Notes under the pieces: generated by a model
Seen by the model: only the letters and a program-made list of their open reading frames with translations
The model's database searches: none
What the model was told of the DNA's origin: nothing
In this document: piece by piece, positions 1-5,692 of the stretch
How positions within the stretch are numbered: the first letter of the stretch is position 1
How the letters are laid out: each line of letters starts with the position of its first letter
Assembly: GCA_030596185.1 (NCBI GenBank)
Contig: JAUVKP010000072.1
Span: 1-6,394, forward strand
Direction of reading: 5' to 3'
From: Fidelibacterota bacterium
Lineage (GTDB): Bacteria; Fidelibacterota; Fidelibacteria; Fidelibacterales; Fidelibacteraceae
DNA: 6,394 nt
Translations under genes and position numbers: made by a program

Positions 1-897
1 AATATTTTCAAGGCCAATATCGGTTAGATAATCAACGGCTTCACCCAAACTGATCGCTGCTGCGATATTCTGGGTTCCGGCTTCAAATTTATATGGGAGT
101 TTCGCATATTTTGTCTCCGAAAAACTAACTTGTTCTATCATGCCACCACCGGTTTGATACGGCGGTAGATCTTCAAGATGCTGCGCTTTACCGTATAAAA
201 CACCAATTCCCGTTCCGGCATACATTTTGTGCCCCGAAAACACCATAAAATCACAATCAAGATCTTGTACATCCATGGGCATATGCTGAATAGCTTGCGC
301 GGCATCTAATATAACGGGAATATTGTTCTTGTGAGCAACATCAATGATCTTTTTAAAAGGCAAAACAGTCCCCAGTGCATTTGATACACAAGTAATGGAA
401 ATCAGCCGGGTGCGCAAGGAAATCAATTCGTTCAAAGCTTCAAGGGTCGCTTCTTCATCTTCTTGAATTTCAAGAATTTTCAGGTTAGCATTTTGCTCAC
501 GGCAAAGCATCTGCCAGGGAATAATATTGGAATGATGCTCCATATGAGAAATAATGATCTCATCATTTTCTCGAATGGATTTCCCTAGAGAATGCGCAAG
601 TAAATTGATCGAAGCCGTAGTGCCACTGGTGAAAATGACCTCGTATGCATTTTTTGCATTGCTATAATTTTTAACTTTTTCACGAGCAGCTTCATAGGCC
701 ATCCCGGCAATTTCACAGAGATAGTACTCGCCACGATGAATATTGCTGTTCTCACTTTTGTAATAATTACAAACCCGGTCAATAACACATTGCGGTTTCT
801 GTGTCGTAGCGGCATTGTCAAGGTAGATCAAGGGCTTACCGTAGATCTCTGTTTTTAATATGGGAAAATCTTTACGTGCTTTATTAACCAACTTCAT
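1..897 (-). CDS. sufS: SufS-type cysteine desulfurase, 3' end beyond the window
   Basis: PLP-dependent class V aminotransferase-fold enzyme that takes sulfur from L-cysteine (giving L-alanine and an enzyme persulfide) for Fe-S cluster assembly in the cytoplasm. The visible 299 residues are open to the left edge; the family is about 405-410 long, so roughly a quarter is missing. Seen: YLDNAATTQKP (25-35), NIHRGEYYL (52-60), FTSGTT (89-94), SHMEHHSN (117-124) with the PLP-stacking His121, ILDAAQAIQH (196-205) with Asp198 and Gln201, and SGHKMYAGTGIGVLYG (221-236) with the Schiff-base Lys224. These sit two residues before the E. coli SufS equivalents (H123, D200, Q203, K226), which supports both the group II (SufS/CsdA) assignment and the ATG at 897. 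The catalytic cysteine (C364 in E. coli) lies outside the window, so activity cannot be confirmed. A GGAGAG Shine-Dalgarno (901-906) precedes the start. It follows rarA by 37 nt, probably co-transcribed, and no sufBCD genes are directly upstream. CsdA is the main alternative name. Confidence 0.95.
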   Translation of the reverse strand, partial: MKLVNKARKDFPILKTEIYGKPLIYLDNAATTQKPQCVIDRVCNYYKSENSNIHRGEYYLCEIAGMAYEAAREKVKNYSNAKNAYEVIFTSGTTASINLLAHSLGKSIRENDEIIISHMEHHSNIIPWQMLCREQNANLKILEIQEDEEATLEALNELISLRTRLISITCVSNALGTVLPFKKIIDVAHKNNIPVILDAAQAIQHMPMDVQDLDCDFMVFSGHKMYAGTGIGVLYGKAQHLEDLPPYQTGGGMIEQVSFSETKYAKLPYKFEAGTQNIAAAISLGEAVDYLTDIGLENI

Positions 898-900
898 GAA

Positions 901-920
901 CTCTCCTCACTGTTTAGTGA
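901..920 (-). promoter_or_regulatory. sufS Shine-Dalgarno with an adjoining small hairpin
   Basis: On the minus strand, GGAGAG (906-901) sits three bases before the sufS ATG. Immediately 5' of it is a perfect 5-bp inverted repeat with a 4-nt loop: TCACT (920-916), AAAC, AGTGA (911-907). The Shine-Dalgarno is clear. The hairpin is short and AT-rich; stacked directly against the ribosome site it could modulate initiation, but it could equally be chance. No IscR-like operator was recognised in the 37-nt gap. Confidence 0.4.
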
Positions 921-934
921 TTATGTTTTCTTAA

Positions 935-2260
935 TTATTTTTTAAATCGATCCGGCCAACATTTAATAAGCCGTTCGTAAATGAATTTTCCATAGCCAAG
1001 TTCCTTGGGCTCATAAAGAATACCGCCGGGCCCTTGTTCGGGCATGTAATTCTGATCGGCGAAGCCGTCTTTTTTATCATGAGGGTAAATATAGCCCAAG
1101 CCGTATTGGAATTGTTTCATGGTCTCTGTCGGCGCATTGCGCAGATGTAAAGGTATGGACTGAAATCCCGTATCTCGGACGGCCTTCTTTGCGCGACGTA
1201 ATGCCATATAAGAAGCGTTACTTTTTGGTGCAGATGCAAGGAAAGTCGCGACTTGTGACAGCACAATAGCACCCTCCGGCAGGCCGATAGCTTTTACTGC
1301 CTGAAATCCTGCGTTCGCTATCACCAGTCCCTGCGGATCAGCATTTCCGATATCCTCGGATGCTAGAATGATCAAACGCCGGGCGATGAAAAGGGGATCT
1401 TCGCCACCCTCGATCATGACGGTCATCCAATAAACTGCGGCATCAGGGTCAGAGCCCCTGACAGATTTTATAAACGCTGAAATGGTATCATAATGATAAT
1501 CACCGTCTTTATCATACAGCAAGGCACGTTCTTGAAGAGCGGTTTGGATATTTTCTTTTGTGATAGCAAATTTAATATTTCCGGGATCGTTACCCCTTAC
1601 AAGTTGGACTGTAATATCAAGTGTATTGAACATTTTGCGGGCATCACCACCGGAGGACATAATGAGAAAATTTAGTACATTTTCGGGAAGCTTGATCTTG
1701 TATTTTGAAAGGACAATATCTTCTTTCATAGCGCGATTGACAAGTGTGATCAGATCAGCGGCTTCAAGTGACTGAAGTTTTAAAATACGACAGCGGGACA
1801 AGAGTGGCGAAATAACCTCAAAGGAAGGATTCTCCGTCGTAGCGCCGATCATAATAATATCGCCATTTTCGACGGCGTGCAAAAGGGCATCCTGTTGGTT
1901 TTTGTTAAAGCGGTGTATCTCATCAATAAAAAGCAGGGTCTTCTTGCCCATCTGCTGGTGAGAAGCTGCTTTGCGAATGATCTCGCGGACATCCTTTACG
2001 CTTGCCGAAACGGCACTCAGTTCATAGAAAACCGCATTTGCGGATTGTGCAATAATACGAGCGAGCGTTGTTTTACCCGTTCCGGGAGGACCCCAAAGCA
2101 CCAGTGAAAAAAGCGCATGTGAGGCGATCATATTATGAACAAATTTACCTTCTCCGATAAGATGTTCTTGTCCGGCAAAATGAGCCAGTTGTACCGGACG
2201 CATTCGTGCGGCGAGAGGAGGTAAGTTTGTTGAGGATGTGAAAAGAGTTTTTTCTGGCAT
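935..2260 (-). CDS. rarA: Replication-associated recombination protein A (RarA/MgsA), AAA+ ATPase
   Basis: Clamp-loader-like AAA+ ATPase of the RarA/MgsA/WRNIP1/Mgs1 family, which acts at stalled replication forks and single-strand/double-strand DNA junctions. With the ATG at 2260 the protein is 441 residues (E. coli RarA 447). Order of motifs: PLAARMRP (15-22) and GQEHLIGEGK (30-39) at the N terminus, Walker A GPPGTGKT (57-64), Walker B LLFIDEIHRFN (109-119), sensor 1 GATTENPSF (139-147), arginine-finger region SRCR (155-158), then the C-terminal oligomerisation region with SVRGSDPDAA (around 266-275), SEDIGNADP and HLRNAPT (372-378). All are intact. The frame is open 20 codons further upstream to an ATG at 2320, but that stretch reads through a repeat block and has no family counterpart, so 2260 is preferred. 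No Shine-Dalgarno is seen before 2260 (CCCCC directly precedes it). The gene lies 188 nt after ade and 37 nt before sufS. Confidence 0.96.
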   Translation of the reverse strand: MPEKTLFTSSTNLPPLAARMRPVQLAHFAGQEHLIGEGKFVHNMIASHALFSLVLWGPPGTGKTTLARIIAQSANAVFYELSAVSASVKDVREIIRKAASHQQMGKKTLLFIDEIHRFNKNQQDALLHAVENGDIIMIGATTENPSFEVISPLLSRCRILKLQSLEAADLITLVNRAMKEDIVLSKYKIKLPENVLNFLIMSSGGDARKMFNTLDITVQLVRGNDPGNIKFAITKENIQTALQERALLYDKDGDYHYDTISAFIKSVRGSDPDAAVYWMTVMIEGGEDPLFIARRLIILASEDIGNADPQGLVIANAGFQAVKAIGLPEGAIVLSQVATFLASAPKSNASYMALRRAKKAVRDTGFQSIPLHLRNAPTETMKQFQYGLGYIYPHDKKDGFADQNYMPEQGPGGILYEPKELGYGKFIYERLIKCWPDRFKK

Positions 2261-2271
2261 GGGGGAAAATA

Positions 2272-2299
2272 CAAGTATAAAGGCAAAAGTCAAAATCAA
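2272..2299 (-). promoter_or_regulatory. Possible Bacteroidota-type promoter of rarA
   Basis: Reading the minus strand, TATACTTG (2279-2272) matches seven of eight positions of the Bacteroidota -7 element TAnnTTTG, and a TTG lies 17 nt upstream (2299-2297). Transcription would start about 5-8 nt before the ATG at 2260, giving an almost leaderless mRNA, which would fit the missing Shine-Dalgarno. The region is AT-rich and the spacer is a little short, so a chance match is possible. Confidence 0.25.
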
Positions 2300-2330
2300 T
2301 TGATAATTGACAAAGGACAATTGACAATTA
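2297..2330. repeat. CAATTG/AATTGACAA repeat block
   Basis: Two copies of the 9-mer AATTGACAA lie 14 bp apart (2305-2313 and 2319-2327), and the palindrome CAATTG occurs at 2297-2302 and 2318-2323. The stretch just left of it (2284-2296) is a CAAAAGTCAAAATC-like tract. Such TTGACAATT tracts occur as dispersed intergenic repeats in many genomes. That copies exist elsewhere in this genome is inference; only the local repetition is visible. The block forms the false 5' extension of the rarA frame. Confidence 0.6.
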
Positions 2331-2335
2331 AATAC

Positions 2336-2410
2336 AATCTGCGAATTACGCCGATTTACACAGATTTTTCTATAAAAGATTTAATCTGCGATAATCTGTG
2401 AAATCTGTGG
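2336..2410. repeat. AATCTGYG repeat block with inverted arms
   Basis: An 8-mer AATCTG(T/C)G recurs: AATCTGCG at 2336-2343, AATCTGCG at 2383-2390, AATCTGTG at 2393-2400 and AATCTGTG at 2402-2409, with the reverse complement CACAGATT at 2359-2366. The left half (2336-2366) and the right half (2383-2410) form an imperfect inverted repeat around an AT-rich centre, so the transcript could fold into a long hairpin just downstream of ade. This resembles a dispersed intergenic repeat. It might act as an ade 3' structure, but there is no U-tract and it is not called a terminator. Confidence 0.6.
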
Positions 2411-2448
2411 ATAGAACTATTGATATTTTGTGTCTTTGAGAGAGATTA

Positions 2449-4083
2449 TTAAATCAATTCAAATCTCACCCCATCAAACAATCCCTTATCACTCAATTTT
2501 AATTCTGGAATAACAAGCAGGGCCATGAAAGAAAGGGTCATAAATGGAGCGCTTAGCTCAGAGCCGAGCTCTTTGGCAAGCGAATCAAGTTTTGAGTATT
2601 GTGAAGCAACGGTATCAAAACGTTTGTCACTCATCAATCCTGCGATAGGCAAGGTCAAGATTTCCGAGATACTATCTTCTTCGCAGACAACAGAGATACC
2701 ACCCTTATTAGCTATGATCAAATTTACCGCTGCACATATATCTGTTTCTGACACACCGACAACAACAATATTATGTGAATCATGGGCAACCGAAGAAGCA
2801 ATGGCACCTTTCTTTAATCCAAAATTCTTTACAAAAGCAAGCGCAAGTTCTCGGTTTTCATAACGATTAATGACCGCGATCTTCAGAATATCATTTTCAG
2901 GATCTGAAATAAGATTATGGTTTTCAGCCATGATCTCTTTATCGATCCGTTTAGTTATTAATTGTCCATCGATCACCTCAATAATGGGTGATTTTGCATA
3001 GTTATGTTCAATGTAGAATTCTCTGGTTCGCTTAGTTTGAACATTAAAATTGTTTATTACTTCTACCTTTTTATAAGGGAAAAGTGTACGGCCTTTCTTG
3101 ACGACAATATTGCCATTGATGACCGTTTGCAGGATATTCAATTCATCAAGGGAATCGACGAGCAGGAAATCAGCTGGATCATCTTCACGCAGGAGTCCGA
3201 CATCAAGCCCATAATGTTGGACGGGATTTATACAGGCCATACGCAAGACCTTCATGATATCAATGCCATGTTTTACAGCTCTTCGAGCCAGCAAATTGAT
3301 ATGTCCTTCAAGAAGATCATCGGGATGTTTGTCGTCAGAGCAGAACATACAATTCTCAAAGTGCTCGTCAACGGTGGGAATGAGCGCATCAAAATTCTTT
3401 GCAGCAGAGCCTTCCCGGATGAGGATCTTCATGCCGAACGCAAGTTTTTCAAGGGCCTCGTTTTTGGTGAAACATTCATGGTCGGTAGTGATACCTGCCG
3501 AAATATATTTTTTAAGATCATCTCCGAATAAGCCGGGGGCATGGCCGTCAATGGGCTTGTTGTGTTCTTTCGCGATGGCGATCTTACGGTGAACTTCCGG
3601 ATCATCATTCAATACACCGGGGAAATTCATCATCTCTCCAAGATATTTAATCTCAGGAAAATCGTTGAACAGGGTCTCAATATCTTCTGATATTATGCTT
3701 GCTCCACTTGTCTCATAAGTGGTCGCAGGAACGCAGGAAGGCGCAGAAAAGGCGCATTTCATGGGAGAGCTTTTTGCATTTTCGATCATAAATTTAATGC
3801 CATCCACACCAAGGACATTTGCGATCTCATGCGCATCGGCTACAACGCCAATTGTTCCGTGCTTAACGGCAATACGTGCAAATTCAGAAGGGATCAGCAT
3901 AGAGCTTTCAAGGTGAATATGCGAATCAATAAATCCGGGGATAATATAATTTTCGTATGTTGCATCATCTTCAGTGATCGAAGAAATGCGACCTTCAAGA
4001 ATATTGATCGACCCCGGGAAAATACGGTCATTTAAGACATCGACAATATTAGCTGAAATTGTTTTAATCATTTTATTTTTCAT
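2449..4083 (-). CDS. ade: Adenine deaminase
   Basis: Amidohydrolase-superfamily enzyme (EC 3.5.4.2) that hydrolyses adenine to hypoxanthine and ammonia in cytoplasmic purine salvage. Full length at 544 residues. The metal-dependent domain shows PGFIDSHIHLESSM (49-62) with His55 and His57, HGTIGVVADAHEIANVLG (75-92), APSCVPATTYETSGA (114-128), GEMMNFPGVL (149-158), DGHAPGL (179-185) with His181, TTDHECF (199-205) with His202, and CSDDKHPDDLLEGH (248-261) with Asp250. The family C-terminal domain follows: ASSVAHDSHNIVVVGV (429-444), LPIAGLMSD (478-486), PFMTLSFMALLVIPELKLSD (513-532). Where many relatives have ADPHE this one has ADAHE (residues 82-86). The gene ends in tandem stops TAA TAA. The start at 4083 overlaps the preceding small gene by 11 nt; a second ATG at 4071 (residue 5) lies one base after that gene's stop (TAAAATG), and either start could be used. 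Upstream there is only a weak purine-rich tract, which suits translational coupling. Confidence 0.97.
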   Translation of the reverse strand: MKNKMIKTISANIVDVLNDRIFPGSINILEGRISSITEDDATYENYIIPGFIDSHIHLESSMLIPSEFARIAVKHGTIGVVADAHEIANVLGVDGIKFMIENAKSSPMKCAFSAPSCVPATTYETSGASIISEDIETLFNDFPEIKYLGEMMNFPGVLNDDPEVHRKIAIAKEHNKPIDGHAPGLFGDDLKKYISAGITTDHECFTKNEALEKLAFGMKILIREGSAAKNFDALIPTVDEHFENCMFCSDDKHPDDLLEGHINLLARRAVKHGIDIMKVLRMACINPVQHYGLDVGLLREDDPADFLLVDSLDELNILQTVINGNIVVKKGRTLFPYKKVEVINNFNVQTKRTREFYIEHNYAKSPIIEVIDGQLITKRIDKEIMAENHNLISDPENDILKIAVINRYENRELALAFVKNFGLKKGAIASSVAHDSHNIVVVGVSETDICAAVNLIIANKGGISVVCEEDSISEILTLPIAGLMSDKRFDTVASQYSKLDSLAKELGSELSAPFMTLSFMALLVIPELKLSDKGLFDGVRFELI

Positions 4084-4243
4084 GATCAGATTCTTTTTTC
4101 TTCTTTATAATCCACCCAATCAAACCGACAATAAAAAAGATAGCACCGATAGACCAAAGGCTCATGTTCTTGTAAATGATCAAGCCCACGATCAGCCATA
4201 TGACTCCGAGCACCATAAAGATTTCGAAAGTACTTTTATTCAT
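4073..4243 (-). CDS. Small two-helix membrane protein upstream of ade, family not recognised
   Basis: A 56-residue open frame starting MNKSTFEIFMVLGVIW. It has two hydrophobic segments, about residues 7-24 and 28-47, separated by a very short loop (YKNMS), and ends in a charged tail KKKKESDHEK. The lysine-rich tail and the positive-inside rule predict a helical hairpin with both ends in the cytoplasm; no signal peptide cleavage site is seen. Support for it being real: a GAGGG Shine-Dalgarno (4251-4255) seven nt before the ATG, a plausible promoter just upstream, protein-like composition, and a stop overlapping the ade start by 11 nt in another frame. Its role is unknown. Coupling to ade could mean a shared function or merely shared transcription. 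It could also be a generic small membrane protein with no link to purines. Confidence 0.75.
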   Translation of the reverse strand: MNKSTFEIFMVLGVIWLIVGLIIYKNMSLWSIGAIFFIVGLIGWIIKKKKESDHEK

Positions 4244-4250
4244 CTGAAGT

Positions 4251-4293
4251 CCCTCTTTTATTTAATATACAGCATTTTTTGTGTATGATGCAA
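4251..4293 (-). promoter_or_regulatory. Promoter and Shine-Dalgarno for the small membrane protein-ade unit
   Basis: On the minus strand, TTGCAT (4293-4288) and TATATT (4269-4264) are separated by 18 nt, a fair match to sigma-70 type -35 and -10 boxes. Transcription would begin near 4257, giving a leader of about 14 nt that just includes the GAGGG Shine-Dalgarno (4255-4251) before the ATG at 4243. The fit between box, start and ribosome site is the main argument. In Bacteroidota-like organisms the main sigma factor uses different boxes, so the promoter is only moderately supported. Confidence 0.45.
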
Positions 4294-4342
4294 TCCATTT
4301 GCCGTATGTAGCACTAAGAAATAGACTTCTAAACCATAAGTC

Positions 4343-4371
4343 GTATAGGCATCAGACGATCAAAGCCATAC
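4343..4371 (-). terminator. Weak hairpin downstream of the TehA-family gene
   Basis: Reading the minus strand, GTATGGC (4371-4365) pairs with GCC-T-ATAC (4350-4343) with one bulged base, around a 14-nt loop. It begins 23 nt after the stop codon of the anion channel gene. There is no run of T after it, so it is a poor intrinsic terminator; it could stabilise the 3' end or be chance. Nothing else gene-like is seen between 4294 and 4394. Confidence 0.25.
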
Positions 4372-4394
4372 TGTTAAAATTTAAGAATTTCTAT

Positions 4395-5354
4395 TTAATC
4401 TTCTTTAACACAAATTTCTTTTTTAGACACAGCTATGATCGTTTTAATCAGCAATCCTGTTATTGCTAAACACAATATAGAAAATAAAGCTAATGAAATG
4501 TATTTAAAAAAAGACATACCGGTTTCATGGAACATGAGGATGCTTGCAATAGTTATTGCAGCGATCGGGAATGAATATGCCCACCAAGACAAATAGAATT
4601 TTATTTTATAGAACAGTTTTATTTGGGTGAACAATAATAATACCAGAAAGAATGCAAAATAATATAATATTTTTGCGAACTCATTGACCCCACCTGTTAA
4701 TTTTACAAATGAAATAAATCCAACGGCCGGAGGAGCAATTAAAATAAATAATGTCGGCAGTAATTTGTCTGGCAGCGGGCTGTGAAAAATTATTCGATTA
4801 AAAAATATGATCAACAGGATCAACCAGAATATAAAACCAATACTAAAAAAGAACCATGAGATCTCGGGGGCGAAATGAGCCACACCGGCAACAGGTACCA
4901 ACAAATTCCCAACTGCGGGAATAAACCATGCCGGATTCATGTGTTTGATCTCAAATTTATCATGATGGATCCAAATAGAAATGATCTTTATGGTTAAAAT
5001 TAAATGCAGTATTGCACCGCCTAACCATAAATATTTTGAAACAACCGGATTCACTGATAAAAATGCAATGCTTAAAAGGAGCAAAGAGATCGAAAAAGTT
5101 GGGAAAAAACTTAATTTTATCGGATTATGAAATTCCTCTTTTACTTCACTTCGGAATCTGATTATTTTTATTAAATAAGCAAGCGCGACCATTGCAAATA
5201 ATATCGTCGTAAAAATTAAAATAACCCGACTTAAATTAAGGGGTATTTTTAAAATTTCTTCCGCTTTCTGAAAAGCGATAGCAAATCCTGCCATGCCCAG
5301 GATCATTGAAAAAAATGATACTGGAAAATATTTTATTCTGCTTTCGTTGTTCAT
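4395..5354 (-). CDS. TehA/SLAC1-family (TDT) anion channel
   Basis: Inner-membrane protein of the tellurite-resistance/dicarboxylate transporter (TDT) family, which includes H. influenzae TehA, Mae1 and plant SLAC1; members form homotrimeric channels or carriers for small anions. The 319 residues (HiTehA 328) contain ten hydrophobic segments, roughly 11-28, 42-64, 83-102, 106-126, 143-160, 165-187, 197-216, 226-248, 254-275 and 283-307. Recalled HiTehA regions align by eye: FPVSFFSMILGMAGFA (10-25), HNPIKLSFFP (76-85), NPAWFIPAVGN (140-150), LIAPPAVGFISF (205-216), EFAKILYYFAF (225-235) and WWAYSFP (257-263). The last corresponds to the segment that carries the gating phenylalanine, and Phe262 is the likely candidate here. 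The start at 5354 has a good AGGAG (5361-5365) six nt upstream. The substrate cannot be told from sequence; tellurite resistance should not be assumed, and no tehB-like methyltransferase gene adjoins. It is separated from both neighbours by gaps, so probably monocistronic. Confidence 0.92.
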   Translation of the reverse strand: MNNESRIKYFPVSFFSMILGMAGFAIAFQKAEEILKIPLNLSRVILIFTTILFAMVALAYLIKIIRFRSEVKEEFHNPIKLSFFPTFSISLLLLSIAFLSVNPVVSKYLWLGGAILHLILTIKIISIWIHHDKFEIKHMNPAWFIPAVGNLLVPVAGVAHFAPEISWFFFSIGFIFWLILLIIFFNRIIFHSPLPDKLLPTLFILIAPPAVGFISFVKLTGGVNEFAKILYYFAFFLVLLLFTQIKLFYKIKFYLSWWAYSFPIAAITIASILMFHETGMSFFKYISLALFSILCLAITGLLIKTIIAVSKKEICVKED

Positions 5355-5539
5355 GTTCGTCTCCTGATCATATTAAACGTTTCTCGCATAAGATAAAGAT
5401 TAAAGACAAAAGGCGTAAATTGTAACGCAAAACACACAAGTAAACCTGTTATCCCGACCTCTTCTTCACCAAGGTTTCGAAGAGCATGCGGAGTGCCGTG
5501 CCAGCCGACCTGTGCATCGAAGCTTTAGCGAAGATGTAA

Positions 5540-5553
5540 GCTCTATCTAGAGC
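5540..5553. repeat. 14-bp near-perfect palindrome
   Basis: GCTCTA (5540-5545), a 2-nt centre TC, then TAGAGC (5548-5553), the exact reverse complement of the first arm. It lies inside the repeat mosaic. It could be part of a dispersed repeat or a dimeric protein site. It is about 185 nt from the next gene start, which makes an operator role less likely. Confidence 0.5.
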
Positions 5554-5566
5554 GTAGGATGGGAAA

Positions 5567-5606
5567 GATCTATTCATGATTTGGTGTTTTGTGACATGAA
5601 TAGATC
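5567..5606. repeat. 12-bp perfect inverted repeat
   Basis: GATCTATTCATG (5567-5578) and CATGAATAGATC (5595-5606) are exact reverse complements around a 16-nt loop rich in T and G. The same GATCTATTCATG end is often seen in dispersed intergenic repeats of the TCATCCTGA type, here meeting another copy head to head. Its role is unknown; it may be two abutting repeat ends rather than a functional hairpin. Confidence 0.75.
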
Positions 5607-5616
5607 CCTCAGCTTC

Positions 5617-5634
5617 CCCCGATATTCATCGGGG
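5617..5634. repeat. GC-rich 7-bp hairpin, possible transcript end structure
   Basis: CCCCGAT (5617-5623), loop ATTC, ATCGGGG (5628-5634): a perfect, stable stem. It starts 58 nt downstream of the stop codon of the T9SS gene, where a terminator would be expected. On that (minus) strand, however, it is followed by GAAGC and not by T. On the plus strand it is followed by TTTGTT, but no plus-strand gene is present. It may therefore be only a repeat component. Confidence 0.55.
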
Positions 5635-5692
5635 TTTGTTCAGGATGACACTGCAAAAATTTGCCTCAAGTTTTTCTTCTGTGAATTTCAGT

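Larger units (their letters stand above)
5449..5650. repeat. Intergenic mosaic of inverted and direct repeats
   Basis: This fills most of the 338-nt gap between the T9SS gene and the channel gene. Seen in order on the plus strand: direct repeats CCGACCT (5454-5460 and 5505-5511), CTCTTC and GAAGAG inverted arms near 5460-5484, CGAAG-CTTTAG-CGAAG near 5518-5533, the palindrome at 5540-5553, a 12-bp inverted repeat (5567-5606), a 7-bp hairpin (5617-5634), then TTCAGGATGACA. The minus-strand reading TGTCATCCTGAAC followed by a GGATCTATTCATG-type end resembles a common dispersed intergenic repeat of environmental bacteria. GC content is higher than in the surrounding AT-rich DNA. No convincing gene is present. 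The rest of the gap (5355-5448 and 5651-5692) shows only the channel gene's Shine-Dalgarno. Confidence 0.55.

Noticed and set aside
585..821. A 78-codon minus-strand frame.
   Set aside because: It is an out-of-frame shadow inside sufS, whose own frame shows continuous cysteine desulfurase motifs through this stretch.
2145..2327. A 60-codon minus-strand frame beginning in the AATTGACAA repeat.
   Set aside because: It is a shadow of the rarA N-terminal region in another frame; its start lies in repeat DNA.
2297..2410. A CRISPR array, suggested by the short recurring units.
   Set aside because: The units are 8-9 bp with variable spacing of 1-40 bp and occur in both orientations; there are no 25-40 bp repeats with equal-length spacers.
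3004..3531. A 175-codon plus-strand frame.
   Set aside because: It lies wholly opposite ade, has no ribosome site or recognisable motifs, and ade is strongly supported across the same bases.
3974..4288. A 104-codon plus-strand frame spanning the ade start and the small membrane gene.
   Set aside because: It is antisense to two supported coding regions and to the promoter between them, with low-complexity residues and no family match recognised.
5355..5448. A promoter for the channel gene (for example TACAAT or TAATAT as -10 boxes).
   Set aside because: No upstream box lies at a suitable distance for any of the candidates; only the Shine-Dalgarno is convincing.
5449..5517. A 22-codon minus-strand frame starting MHRSAGTALRMLFE in the repeat mosaic.
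   Set aside because: It has no ribosome site, is very short, and sits in repeat DNA where another frame is equally protein-like. It is better explained as repeat sequence.
5617..5640. An intrinsic terminator on the plus strand (hairpin followed by TTTGTT).
   Set aside because: No plus-strand gene ends here, and on the minus strand the required T-run is missing, so it was kept only as a hairpin.
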